The notes under the pieces: model-generated | What the model was told of the DNA's origin: nothing | Databases searched by the model: none | Seen by the model: the letters and a program-made list of their open reading frames with translations, nothing else | Part shown: positions 50,594-59,477 of the stretch, piece by piece | Layout of the letters: every line of letters starts with the position of its first letter | How positions within the stretch are numbered: the first letter of the stretch is position 1 | Assembly (NCBI GenBank): GCA_003426165.1 | Contig: QUAH01000005.1 | Coordinates: 62,001-126,000 of the forward strand | From: Candidatus Saccharicenans subterraneus | GTDB lineage: Bacteria; Acidobacteriota; Aminicenantia; Aminicenantales; Saccharicenantaceae | Length of the DNA stretch: 64,000 bases | Direction of reading: 5' to 3' | Program-made: the position numbers and the translations under genes

Positions 50594-52270
50594 TCAATCA
50601 GCGCTGAGGACTCTGGCCATTAGCTTTTCCAGCTTCTGAACTCCATTTTCGAGTTTTTTCTTCAGCTGTTCGGCCCTGGCCAGGGTCTTCTTTTTGAATT
50701 TTTCATCCTTCAGCCCGGGCAGGTTGATCCGAACATTGTAATAAGCTCCCAGACCACAGCTTCTGGCAGTAAGTCCGGCCACCCCGGCATCACTGACCGA
50801 ATTCCTGTTCCCCTGGCTGGCGGCCAGCCAGGCCAGCTCAACCAGTTCCAGCGATTTTTCCAGGACCGACAGCGGCACCAGGGTTGCCTCTTTGTTAGCC
50901 TCTTCTATAGCTGCTTCTCTTTCTTTTGCCTGTTCTTCGGTGGCCTTTGGCAGGCGGTAGGCTTCCATTACCCGATTAAAGGCCCTGGTATCGAGATCCA
51001 CGGCCTGCAGCAGTTCGTCCTTCAACTTCTGGCCCCTCAGGGCTACCGTTTTCATCAGGTCAAAGGACTGCTCATAGCCCTTTTTGCCAACTGTCAGATT
51101 GGCCACCATGGCCGAAAGGGCGGCCGACAGGCTGCCGCAGAGGGCGGCCACGCTACCTCCCCCCGGGGCGGGAGAATCCATCGACAGTTCGTCGGCAAAC
51201 TCGTTCAGCCTGAGGCGGAGCAGAGACTTTTCGTCGGGAGGAAACTGGTACTCGATAATTTTCTTGGCCGGATCGAAGGGGACAATGTCACCCAGGCCCA
51301 GGGACCTGACGGCTATCCTGACCAGCTCTTTCTCCGGCACCCCGGGGCTCTTACCCTGTTTTTCCAGGTAATGGCGGCCGGCCATCAGCAGTGCTTCCAG
51401 CGGGATTAAGCCAACCAGTTCGCTGCCGGTCACCCGAACTCCCATCTTCTCAGCCAGCCGGCAGGCTTCATCAAAGACAATGTGGGGCGGCGTAATCTTG
51501 TAATTGGTAAAGTTTATTGAAATCTGGGCGATTCCGTATTCGTCAATATACCAGCCAACGGCTTTGACCGCCTTGAACTTTCCTGGAACCTTCACCGGCT
51601 GACCGTTTTTATCATAAACGATATTTCCCTTCTTATCTTTTTTAGGACGTCCGCTTTCCCTGAGATAGGAAGCTATCTCCTGGGCAATCTTTCTGTCCCT
51701 GGTGTTAAGGTTGATGTTATAGGCAATCAGGAACTCCCTGGCCCCGATGACCGTGGCCCCGGACCGGGGGTTGAAGACGGCCGGTCCATAATCCGGCTTC
51801 CAGTTGGGGTCCCGGAGCTTATCGGCCAGGCCTTCATACTCTCCCGCCCGGATGGTGGCCAGGTTTTTACGGTCGGGACTGGTGGCCGCTTCTTCGTATA
51901 GATAAACGGGAATCCCCAGTTCTTCCCCGACTCTCCGCCCGAGTTCGTGGGCCAGCCGGACACAATCTTCCATGGTAACCCCGGATACCGGGACGAACGG
52001 ACAGACGTCGGTGGCTCCAATCCTGGGATGGGCTCCCTTGTGCTGGCTCATGTCGATGAGCTCTGCTGCCTTCCTTATGGACTTGAAAGCTGCCTCTTTT
52101 ACGGCCTCTGGCGAACCGATGAAGGTGACCACGGTCCGGTTGGTGGCTTCTCCCGGGTCCACATCCAGCAGCTTGACCCCGGGGGTTGCTTCTATTTCCC
52201 GAACGATGGCCTGAATCTTGGCCCGGTCGCGGCCCTCGCTGAAATTTGGGACGCACTCAACGATTTTCAT
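50594..52270 (-). CDS. Glutamate formiminotransferase / formimino-THF cyclodeaminase (bifunctional)
   Basis: 558 residues. Residues 1 to about 330 are the formiminotransferase ('VECVPNFSEGRDRAKIQ', 'GAHPRIGATDVCPFVP') and about 340-558 the cyclodeaminase ('DSPAPGGGSVAALCGSLSAAL'). It moves the formimino group from formiminoglutamate to tetrahydrofolate and then releases ammonia, the last step of histidine breakdown, producing methenyl-THF. A charged insert 'KKDKKGNIVYDKNGQPVKV' is present in the transferase part. It overlaps the upstream M16 gene by 14 bases and starts after AAAGGAG. Other histidine-degradation genes are not in the window. Confidence 0.92.
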   Translation of the reverse strand: MKIVECVPNFSEGRDRAKIQAIVREIEATPGVKLLDVDPGEATNRTVVTFIGSPEAVKEAAFKSIRKAAELIDMSQHKGAHPRIGATDVCPFVPVSGVTMEDCVRLAHELGRRVGEELGIPVYLYEEAATSPDRKNLATIRAGEYEGLADKLRDPNWKPDYGPAVFNPRSGATVIGAREFLIAYNINLNTRDRKIAQEIASYLRESGRPKKDKKGNIVYDKNGQPVKVPGKFKAVKAVGWYIDEYGIAQISINFTNYKITPPHIVFDEACRLAEKMGVRVTGSELVGLIPLEALLMAGRHYLEKQGKSPGVPEKELVRIAVRSLGLGDIVPFDPAKKIIEYQFPPDEKSLLRLRLNEFADELSMDSPAPGGGSVAALCGSLSAALSAMVANLTVGKKGYEQSFDLMKTVALRGQKLKDELLQAVDLDTRAFNRVMEAYRLPKATEEQAKEREAAIEEANKEATLVPLSVLEKSLELVELAWLAASQGNRNSVSDAGVAGLTARSCGLGAYYNVRINLPGLKDEKFKKKTLARAEQLKKKLENGVQKLEKLMARVLSAD

Positions 52271-53732
52271 ACTTCAAGACTCCTTTCTGGAAAACACCCT
52301 GAAATTGACCCTTACGGTTATAGACATCAATTTTGTCAAATTCTCTTAAGTAGTCAAGGGTCCCGGCGGCTTCGGCCGCGATCACCACCAGAGGTCGGGT
52401 GGAGAGGTACTTTCTGGCCACGACCTGAACGCTGTCGGCATTGACCGGCATTATGTTCTGAGAATACCTGGCCCAGAAATCCGGGGGCAACTCTAAGAGT
52501 TCCAGCAATCCGATTCTTCTGCTCAGAGCCTCTGGAGATTGCAGCTGAAGCGGCAGGTTGCCCATCAGGTAGGCCTTGGCCCTTTCCAGCTCTTCCGGTG
52601 CTATTTTCTCCTCCGACAGGCTACGCATCGTTTGCTGGATGGCGGCCATGGTTTCAACTATGGCCGGGGGAGAAGTCTTGGCCCTGATCCAGTACAGACC
52701 GTTACCCCGGAAAAAACTGAGGTCGCTGAAGGCATAGAAGGCCAGTCCTTTCAACTCCCGCAGCTGGAGAAAAAGACGGCTACCGGTGGTCCCGCCCAGG
52801 AGGTGGTTCAGGACCAGCAGCGGGTGGTAGTCCGGGCTGGCTATGGGAACTGTCAGGTTGCCGACAATCACCGCCACCTCGGGACCCGGAACGTCCAGAA
52901 AACAGACCTGGTTGAGGTCCCGGTTTTCCAGCTTCTGGACCGAGGGCCTCTCCACCGGTCTCGGCACCCAGCGCCGGAAATTCTGGGCGGCCAGGCGCCG
53001 GGCTTCGGCCAGCGAGACCTGACCATTGAAAATGATAATGGAATTATTCGGACGGAGAAAACGCTGGTGAAACTGGGCCACCTCGCGGGTGGAGATATTC
53101 TTAATAGTCTCGGCTTCCAGGATTCCCGGGTTGTAGCCCGAGCCGGCAAATATTCTTTTCAGAAAAAAATCGTAACCCGCATTTTCCGGGTCCTGGTTCC
53201 GGCGCAGCAGCTGGTAGTAAAGTTCGCGCTTGACGGCCGAGAGTTCCAGGGCCGGGAAGGAGGGTTCGACAAAAAACAGGCTGATTAAACCCAGGGCCTC
53301 CTCCAGGTTCTCGTCGAGAAAAGAAAAGGAGAAAATACTATAGTCAGCCTGAACTTCAATTGAGTATTCTATTCCCAGAAAGGCCAGTCTTTCTTCAACC
53401 TCGGCCGGGTTGATGCTGGCCGTTCCCCGCAGCATCATTCGGGCGGTGGCCGTGGCCAGCCCGGGCAGCTCAGCCGGAGAATCACTCTCTCCGGCCCGAA
53501 TCAGAACCTGGAGGTTGAACAGACGGTTATTGTTCCTGGAAATCACCATAAGTTTCAGGCCATTGCCTATGACCTCGGATTCCACCGGAGGCAGAACCAG
53601 GGAGGGCAGGGGGTCGGGATAGGGAGGATTTCGTCTGAATTTCTCCTGGGCTGGTAGCGGCCCGGCCAGGCACAGGACCGCCAGCAGGGCGGCCACCAGC
53701 CGCGGCCAGAAATTATATGAACAACCTTTCAT
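52257..53732 (-). CDS. M16 peptidase-like protein, non-catalytic (pair 2)
   Basis: 491 residues with a signal peptide. The insulinase fold is clear ('VIGNGLKLMVISRNNN', 'TGSRLFLQLRELKGLAFYAFS'), but HxxEH is replaced by residues in 'GLATATARMMLRG' (T93-A-T-A-R97). The C-terminal substrate-binding 'TGSRL...GLAF' segment is retained. It would be the M16C-like chain paired with the protein encoded two bases upstream. Confidence 0.85.
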   Translation of the reverse strand: MKGCSYNFWPRLVAALLAVLCLAGPLPAQEKFRRNPPYPDPLPSLVLPPVESEVIGNGLKLMVISRNNNRLFNLQVLIRAGESDSPAELPGLATATARMMLRGTASINPAEVEERLAFLGIEYSIEVQADYSIFSFSFLDENLEEALGLISLFFVEPSFPALELSAVKRELYYQLLRRNQDPENAGYDFFLKRIFAGSGYNPGILEAETIKNISTREVAQFHQRFLRPNNSIIIFNGQVSLAEARRLAAQNFRRWVPRPVERPSVQKLENRDLNQVCFLDVPGPEVAVIVGNLTVPIASPDYHPLLVLNHLLGGTTGSRLFLQLRELKGLAFYAFSDLSFFRGNGLYWIRAKTSPPAIVETMAAIQQTMRSLSEEKIAPEELERAKAYLMGNLPLQLQSPEALSRRIGLLELLELPPDFWARYSQNIMPVNADSVQVVARKYLSTRPLVVIAAEAAGTLDYLREFDKIDVYNRKGQFQGVFQKGVLKYENR

Positions 53733-53734
53733 AT

Positions 53735-55099
53735 TTAATACCTGGGTAGAATGGTCAGGAAACAGAACCGTTCCTCCCTGATCTGCCGCCTGGCCAGGGC
53801 CAGGATGGAATAGGGAGTCAGTTTTTCCAGCCGGTCGAGCTCCCCGGCAATATCCGGCACCCGGCCTTCCTTTAGGTAGAGGTCGGACAGGGCCAGGGCC
53901 CGCGACAGGTTATTGCCGGTCATCTGGTTCAGGTAGTTGAATTTATGAATGTTCTTGGCCTTGAGGAATTCCCTCTCGGGCATCATCTCGGTCTTCAGCC
54001 GGTTCAGTTCATCGGCCAGGACTCTCTTGGCCCGCTCCACCATGATCTGGGTATTGGACAGCACGAAAATTTTCAGCGATTGAAACTGGCCCCTTTCTTC
54101 CAGTCCTCCGCTCAGGAAAAGGGCCAGGCGTTCTTTCTTGACCAGCCGGTTGACCAGGCGGCTGGTTCCCCCCTGGACCAGCACCTGCTCCATCAGCCTC
54201 AGGACCAGGTTGTCCTCCGGACGCAGGTTCTCCAGCCTGACCCCGAATTGCAGGGCCGGGGAGGAAACCATCGGGTCAACCATAACCTGATCCCGGGCCG
54301 AGAGCGAGGGAATGAATTCGGGTTGAGGGTATGGTTCCGGCTCCTCTCCTCGAGGAATCGTTTCAAAATAGCGGTTGACCAGCTCCCTGGCCCTGGCCAC
54401 CTTCAGGTCACCGCTCAGGCAGAGGACGGCATTGTTGGGAACATAATATTTCCGGTAAAAGCGGATGACGTCTTCCAGGCTGATTCCCCTGATCGATTCT
54501 GGCGTGCCGGTCAGAGAATGCCCGTAGCGAAAATCGGGAAACATGATCTGGTCTATCAGGAAAAAATAACGGCTGAAGGGTTCCTGCAAATAACGCTGAT
54601 TTTCATTGCGAATCAGGTTTTCCTTTTCCCTGGCCAGGACGGCCTCGGTAACCTGAAGAAAATGCATGCGGTCCGCTTCCAGCCAGAGGACCAGTCCCAG
54701 CTGGTTGGCCGGGACTGTTTCATAAAAAAAAGTCTTGTCAAAGGTGGTGGCGGCGTTCAGCTCGCCCCCGACATTTTGCACATAGTTGAGATGCTGCAGG
54801 GGCCCGACGTTTTCCGAACCCTGGAACATCAGGTTCTGCATCAGGTAAGCCAGCCCATCCTTTCCCTCGGGGTCATTGACCGAACCGACCCGGTAGGCCA
54901 TGACGGCGGTGATCACCGGCAGGGAAGAATCTTCGACCACGATGACCGTCAGGCCGTTTTTCAGTTTGAAGCTGACCGGGTTGAAATTCTGGGCCGGGGC
55001 CTGAACCGACCAGAGCCCACCCTGCAGGACAAGAACTGCCAGCAGGACCAGGCTGGCCCGCCCTGACCTTTTAACTTCTTTTCCTGTCAGTTTTTTCAT
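53735..55099 (-). CDS. M16 peptidase-like protein with lost zinc motif (pair 2)
   Basis: 454 residues with signal peptide. Everything around the catalytic site is conserved (family 'GLAHxxEHMxFxGS' versus here 'GLAYLMQNLMFQGS') except the metal-binding residues: Y85-L-M-Q88-N89 replaces HxxEH. The third ligand Glu166, 77 residues downstream, is kept. This chain has the position and sequence of the normally catalytic M16B subunit, so the whole pair is probably a peptide-binding or chaperone-like complex rather than a protease. It is the first gene of an M16-M16-formiminotransferase operon. Confidence 0.85.
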   Translation of the reverse strand: MKKLTGKEVKRSGRASLVLLAVLVLQGGLWSVQAPAQNFNPVSFKLKNGLTVIVVEDSSLPVITAVMAYRVGSVNDPEGKDGLAYLMQNLMFQGSENVGPLQHLNYVQNVGGELNAATTFDKTFFYETVPANQLGLVLWLEADRMHFLQVTEAVLAREKENLIRNENQRYLQEPFSRYFFLIDQIMFPDFRYGHSLTGTPESIRGISLEDVIRFYRKYYVPNNAVLCLSGDLKVARARELVNRYFETIPRGEEPEPYPQPEFIPSLSARDQVMVDPMVSSPALQFGVRLENLRPEDNLVLRLMEQVLVQGGTSRLVNRLVKKERLALFLSGGLEERGQFQSLKIFVLSNTQIMVERAKRVLADELNRLKTEMMPEREFLKAKNIHKFNYLNQMTGNNLSRALALSDLYLKEGRVPDIAGELDRLEKLTPYSILALARRQIREERFCFLTILPRY

Positions 55100-55155
55100 C
55101 TGGCACTGGAAACAATCAGACTATAAATATCACAAATGTCCCAAAAGTTAAACCG

Positions 55156-55178
55156 ACCGGGTTGCAAACCTGCCCGGT
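55156..55178. repeat. Inverted repeat at the S-adenosylhomocysteinase promoter
   Basis: ACCGGG (55156-55161) and CCCGGT (55173-55178) flank eleven bases and straddle a TTGCAA -35-like box; a TAAAAA -10-like box with TGn lies at 55185-55190. It could be an operator. I see no SAH-riboswitch consensus in it. Confidence 0.3.
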
Positions 55179-55223
55179 TTATGTTAAAAATGGCTACCAA
55201 TCAAGCCCGGGAGAGAGGATAAC

Positions 55224-56480
55224 ATGGAATACGAAGTCAAGGATTTAAGACTGGCCGAAGACGGCTTGCGCCGGATCGAGTGGGCCGCCCGGTCTATGCC
55301 CGTCCTGAATAAAATCAGGGAAAAATGGCAGAAGGAAAAACCCCTGGCCGGTTTGCGCCTGGCCGCCTGCCTGCACGTTACTTCTGAGACCGCCAACCTG
55401 GTGATGACCCTGAAGGCGGGCGGGGCCGAAGTCAGGCTGGCTGCCTCCAACCCTCTCAGCACCCAGGACGAGGTGGCCGCGGCCCTGGTCAGGTTCGAAA
55501 AAATTCCGGTCTTTGCCATCAAGGGTGAGGACCAGAAGAGCTATTACCGGCACCTGGAAAAAACCCTGGCTCACCGACCCCAGGTCACCATGGATGACGG
55601 AGCCGACCTGGTGTCAACCCTGCATCAGAAAAAGCCCGGCTGGCTAAAGGAAATCATCGGCGGAACGGAAGAAACCACCACCGGGGTTATCAGGCTGCGC
55701 AGCATGGCTGAGAACGGAGTCCTGGGCTATCCGATCATTGCCGTTAACGATGCCCTGACCAAGCACCTGTTTGATAACCGTTACGGCACCGGCCAGAGCA
55801 CCATCGACGGCATCCTGCGCTGCACAAATATTCTCCTGGCCGGCCTGACCGTGGTCGTCTGCGGTTATGGCTGGTGCGGGAAGGGCGTGGCCACCAGGGC
55901 CCGGGGAGCCGGGGCCAGGGTCATTGTCTGCGAGGTCGACCCCTTGAAAGCCCTGGAGGCGCTGATGGACGGCTTCCAGGTCAAAACTCTTCTGGAAGCA
56001 GCAGGGGAGGCAGATGTTTTTATTACCGTTACCGGAAACAAGAATGTCATCCGGGCCGAGCATTTCCGGAAGATGAAGGACGGAGCCATCATCGCCAACG
56101 CCGGCCATTTCAACGTGGAAATTGACCTGCCGGCCCTGAAGTCGCTGGCCAGAAGTCGCCGGCCGCTGCGGCCATTCGTCGAAGAATATCGTCTGGCTGG
56201 AGGCAAGCGCCTGTTTGTCCTGGCCGAGGGCCGGCTGATTAACCTGTCGGCGGCCGAGGGGCACCCGGCCATGGTCATGGACATGAGCTTTGCCAACCAG
56301 GCCCTGAGCGTTCTCTACCTGAAGCAGCACGGCCGCGAACTGCAAAAGCGCGTCTATCCGGTCCCCGAAAACATTGACCGGGAAATCGCCCGGTTAAAAC
56401 TGGAATCGATGGGCATAAAGATCGACCGCCTGACGGCTGAACAGAAAAAATATCTCAAAGCCTGGCAGGAAGGAACCTGA
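55224..56480 (+). CDS. ahcY: Adenosylhomocysteinase
   Basis: 418 residues, NAD-dependent enzyme that splits S-adenosylhomocysteine to adenosine and homocysteine and so relieves inhibition of methyltransferases. '[20 protein letters not shown]' is the substrate domain start, 'LDDGADL'-like '[12 protein letters not shown]' follows, and the NAD loop is '[13 protein letters not shown]'. The C terminus is full length. It has its own promoter region divergent from the M16 pair. Confidence 0.94.
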   Translation: MEYEVKDLRLAEDGLRRIEWAARSMPVLNKIREKWQKEKPLAGLRLAACLHVTSETANLVMTLKAGGAEVRLAASNPLSTQDEVAAALVRFEKIPVFAIKGEDQKSYYRHLEKTLAHRPQVTMDDGADLVSTLHQKKPGWLKEIIGGTEETTTGVIRLRSMAENGVLGYPIIAVNDALTKHLFDNRYGTGQSTIDGILRCTNILLAGLTVVVCGYGWCGKGVATRARGAGARVIVCEVDPLKALEALMDGFQVKTLLEAAGEADVFITVTGNKNVIRAEHFRKMKDGAIIANAGHFNVEIDLPALKSLARSRRPLRPFVEEYRLAGGKRLFVLAEGRLINLSAAEGHPAMVMDMSFANQALSVLYLKQHGRELQKRVYPVPENIDREIARLKLESMGIKIDRLTAEQKKYLKAWQEGT

Positions 56481-56515
56481 AAAAGCCGGACCGGGTTCGG
56501 GAACCGGAGCTGGCC

Positions 56516-57298
56516 TCAGTCCTTGACCAGTTTCTTTAATTCTTCTAAGTACTTCCTGACAGTTTCCCGGTCTTCCTGAGCAACCAGTTTTGGATAGAGC
56601 TTTTCAAAGTTTTCCTTGGCCGAGCGGTACAGCCCGGCATTGTACTGGGCCCGGGCCAGGTTAAAAAGAAAGGTCGTATCATCGGGAACGATCTTGGCTG
56701 CCTGCTCGAAGGCCAGCACCGCCTCGTCCAGGTCTCCGGTCTTCTCCAGAATCAGGCCCCGCAGGTTGTGGGCCATGGCAAAGCGATTCTTGACCTGGAT
56801 GGCCTTCTGCACGTTATCGTAGGCCTCATCGTATTTTTCCTGGACAAAGTACATCCGGGCCAGGTTGTAAAAGGGCAGTTCCCGGGTCGGGTAATTGGGG
56901 TCGAGCAGGGCCTGGCGGTACTCGGCCTCGGCCCGGTCATACTGGCCAAGCTCGAAGTAGATGGTACCGAGGTTGTTGTGGGCTTCGGTGAACTGGGGGT
57001 TGGCTTCCAGGGCTTTCTTGAAAGCCTGGATGGAAGCCTCGAAGTTGCCCTTCATCGACTGGGTCAGACCCAGGGCGTTCCAGGCCAGGTGGTTCTTGGG
57101 ATTGAGGGACAGGCTCTTATTAAAATACTTGATGGCTTCATCAAGGTTGTTGTTGTTCAGGTAAAACAAACCCAGGTTGTACTGGTACTGGGGGTCGTTG
57201 GCCCTGGCTTTTTCCAGCTTGCTCTGGGTGGAAGCGCAGGTGGCCAGGGCCAGGAGTAATAATAGCACCAGCAGCGTTTGCGCCTTTTGCCTTTTCAT
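56516..57298 (-). CDS. TPR-repeat lipoprotein
   Basis: 260 residues. A lipoprotein signal ends in 'LALATCAS' (lipobox before Cys21). Six or so TPR units follow from about residue 35 ('YNLGLFYLNNNNLDEAIKYFNKSLSLNPKN', given here as the first), ending at 'YLEELKKLVKD'. It resembles PilW/PilF-type or BamD-like scaffolds that assemble envelope machines. It lies 34 bases downstream of gpsA and may be the last gene of the asnS operon. Confidence 0.82.
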   Translation of the reverse strand: MKRQKAQTLLVLLLLLALATCASTQSKLEKARANDPQYQYNLGLFYLNNNNLDEAIKYFNKSLSLNPKNHLAWNALGLTQSMKGNFEASIQAFKKALEANPQFTEAHNNLGTIYFELGQYDRAEAEYRQALLDPNYPTRELPFYNLARMYFVQEKYDEAYDNVQKAIQVKNRFAMAHNLRGLILEKTGDLDEAVLAFEQAAKIVPDDTTFLFNLARAQYNAGLYRSAKENFEKLYPKLVAQEDRETVRKYLEELKKLVKD

Positions 57299-57332
57299 TT
57301 TTTCCTCCTGCCTTCTATTTTCATTAATGTAT

Positions 57333-58337
57333 TTATACCTTTTCTTCCTTCAGGCTCCGGGACATCAGTTCCTCCAGGGCCTTGTGAGCCGGCTTGCCCA
57401 GGTAGAGGACCTCGTAGACCTGCTGGCAGATGGGCATTTCTATTTTTTTATGATGGGCCAGCTTATGCACGGTCAGGGTATTCCTGACACCCTCGGCCAC
57501 CATTTTCATCTCGGAGAGAATCTGTTTCAGGGATTTACCCCTCGAAAGTTCCAGCCCGACCCGGTAATTCCGGCTCATTTCGCTGGTACAGGTCAGGACC
57601 AGGTCGCCCAGGCCGGCCAGCCCGTAGAAGGTTTCCTTCCTGGCTCCCAGGGCCAGCCCCAGCCTGGTCATTTCCACCAGGCCGCGGGTGATGAGGGTAG
57701 CCCGGGAGTTGTTGCCGTAGCCCAGCCCGACAGAAATTCCGGCGGCAATGGCCATGACATTCTTGACCGCCCCGCCCAGTTCCACGCCGGTGATATCGGT
57801 CGAGGTGTAAATCCGGAGCTGCCGGCTGGAAATAGTTTCCTGAAGTTCTCTTATCATTATCTGGTCCCGGCCGGCCAGGACCAGGGCCGTGGGATGACCG
57901 GCGGCCACCTCGCGGGCAAAACTCGGCCCGGAGAGGACGGCCAGCTTCAACTTCCGGCCAGAATCGAAGACCTCTTCCATGACCTCGGTCATGGTTTTGA
58001 AAGTCTTCTGTTCCAGGCCTTTGGTCAGGCTGACTATCAGCTGTCCCTTTTTCAGGTGTTCATCCATTCTCTGGTAGACCTGGCGACAGAACTGCGAGGG
58101 CACGGCTACAAAGACCACCTCGCTCCCTTCCAGCGCTTCGGCTATGGTCTTGTGAAAACTGACCGTGACGGGAAACTCGTAACCCGGCAGAAAGGTGTGG
58201 TTGACCCTGGTTTGAACCAGGTCGGCCAGGACTTCTTCCTCGCGGACCCAGAGTTTGGTGGGAAAGCCCAGCCGGCCGAGATAGTAGGCCATGGCTGAAC
58301 CCCAGCTTCCAGCCCCGATGACGGCAAATTTAACCAT
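57333..58337 (-). CDS. gpsA: Glycerol-3-phosphate dehydrogenase [NAD(P)+]
   Basis: 334 residues. N-terminal dinucleotide fold 'FAVIGAGSWGSAMAYYLGRLG', substrate region 'LGGAVKNVMAIAAGISVGLGYGNN' with the catalytic Lys in 'AVKN', and C-terminal helical domain. It makes sn-glycerol-3-phosphate for phospholipids. It overlaps plsY by eight bases, and the product is used by PlsY, so this is a coherent lipid-synthesis pair. Confidence 0.95.
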   Translation of the reverse strand: MVKFAVIGAGSWGSAMAYYLGRLGFPTKLWVREEEVLADLVQTRVNHTFLPGYEFPVTVSFHKTIAEALEGSEVVFVAVPSQFCRQVYQRMDEHLKKGQLIVSLTKGLEQKTFKTMTEVMEEVFDSGRKLKLAVLSGPSFAREVAAGHPTALVLAGRDQIMIRELQETISSRQLRIYTSTDITGVELGGAVKNVMAIAAGISVGLGYGNNSRATLITRGLVEMTRLGLALGARKETFYGLAGLGDLVLTCTSEMSRNYRVGLELSRGKSLKQILSEMKMVAEGVRNTLTVHKLAHHKKIEMPICQQVYEVLYLGKPAHKALEELMSRSLKEEKV

Positions 58338-58923
58338 TCAATTTTTCTCCAAATTTTCTTTCTGTTCCCGCCAGCAACCTCTTTATGTTTTCTCTATGCC
58401 TGAATAATATCACCAGGAAAAAAATCCAGCCCGTCCAGAAAAGAAAATAATCCTTTGTCAGCAAGAGGACCAGAAGGGGTAGAGCCAGAAGGCCGGTCAG
58501 GGTGGCCAGGGAAACGTACCTGAAAAACAGAAGCATCAAGAGGGTTAGGCCAAGACTGATGACAAGTGGCAGGGGAGCCAGGTACAGGAAGCCCCCGACG
58601 GTGGTGGCCACTCCTTTGCCTCCCCGGAATCCCAGATAAATCGGATAACAGTGGCCGATAACCGCGGCCAGCAGGGCCCAGACGGCCAGCCTGCGGTCGG
58701 CCAAAAGGCTCACTGCCAGGAAAGCCGGCAGAAAACCCTTTAGTAAATCGATGACCATCACCGGAATGGCCATCTTCCAGCCGCCGTAGCGAAGGACGTT
58801 GGTGGCCCCGGTCGAACCGCTGCCGATTTTCCTGATATCTTTTCTGGAGGACAGCCTGACCAGCAGGAAGCCGGTGGGAAAGGCACCCAGGAAATATGAA
58901 GCTACGACCAGAAGTATTTTCAT
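58330..58923 (-). CDS. plsY: Glycerol-3-phosphate acyltransferase
   Basis: 197 residues, five membrane helices. The three PlsY motifs are visible: 'SGSTGATNVLRYGGW', 'GHCYPIYLGFRGGKGVAT' and the Lys/Glu region in the C terminus ('FRHRENIKRLLAGTERKFGEK'). It acylates glycerol-3-phosphate with acyl-phosphate at the membrane. ATG overlaps the thpR stop by four bases. Confidence 0.95.
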   Translation of the reverse strand: MKILLVVASYFLGAFPTGFLLVRLSSRKDIRKIGSGSTGATNVLRYGGWKMAIPVMVIDLLKGFLPAFLAVSLLADRRLAVWALLAAVIGHCYPIYLGFRGGKGVATTVGGFLYLAPLPLVISLGLTLLMLLFFRYVSLATLTGLLALPLLVLLLTKDYFLFWTGWIFFLVILFRHRENIKRLLAGTERKFGEKLNG

Positions 58924-59477
58924 TTCAGGTAATGGCGACTGATAATTCTGTACTCCGGACCCTCAGGGCGCAGAATACTCTGGAAAAGCTCGATTTCCTT
59001 AACCTCCATGCTCCCGAATTCTTGCTGGCCGAGCCGGTCCAGTTCTGCCTTAAGCCGGTCCTGTCTCTGGGGTTCCCTGGCCCGGCCGATCGTCAGGTGA
59101 GGGGAGAAGGGCCGTTCTTCCTTTTCAAACCCCTGCTGACTCAGCGCCTCTTCCAGTTCGGCTTGAATGGAAAAAAGTTCAGGCCCGGCTTCAAGCCCGA
59201 CCCAGATCACCCTCATCCGGCTCTGTCCGGGCGGAAAGCTTCCCGTGCCTCTGGCCACGAGGTTGAACTTCTGGTATTTCCCGGACAGATTGTCCAGGAT
59301 AGCCTTGATGTCTTCAATCCTCGATTCGGCCACCTCTCCCATAAACTTAAGGGTCAGGTGATAGTTTTCTGGAGCCACCCACTTAATGCCCGTGGCCAGG
59401 GGCTTGAGCTGCTTTACGGCCGCGGTCAACCTGTTCTTAATTTCCTGACTGAGGTCGATGGCGATGAAGGTTCTCAT
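58920..59477 (-). CDS. thpR: RNA 2',3'-cyclic phosphodiesterase (LigT/ThpR)
   Basis: 185-residue 2H phosphoesterase. The two catalytic motifs are HLTLKFMG and HLTIGRAR; the protein begins 'MRTFIAIDLSQEIKNRL', typical of the family. It opens 2',3'-cyclic phosphates on RNA ends. It overlaps cinA and plsY by ATGA junctions, so it is in the middle of a tight operon. Confidence 0.93.
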   Translation of the reverse strand: MRTFIAIDLSQEIKNRLTAAVKQLKPLATGIKWVAPENYHLTLKFMGEVAESRIEDIKAILDNLSGKYQKFNLVARGTGSFPPGQSRMRVIWVGLEAGPELFSIQAELEEALSQQGFEKEERPFSPHLTIGRAREPQRQDRLKAELDRLGQQEFGSMEVKEIELFQSILRPEGPEYRIISRHYLK

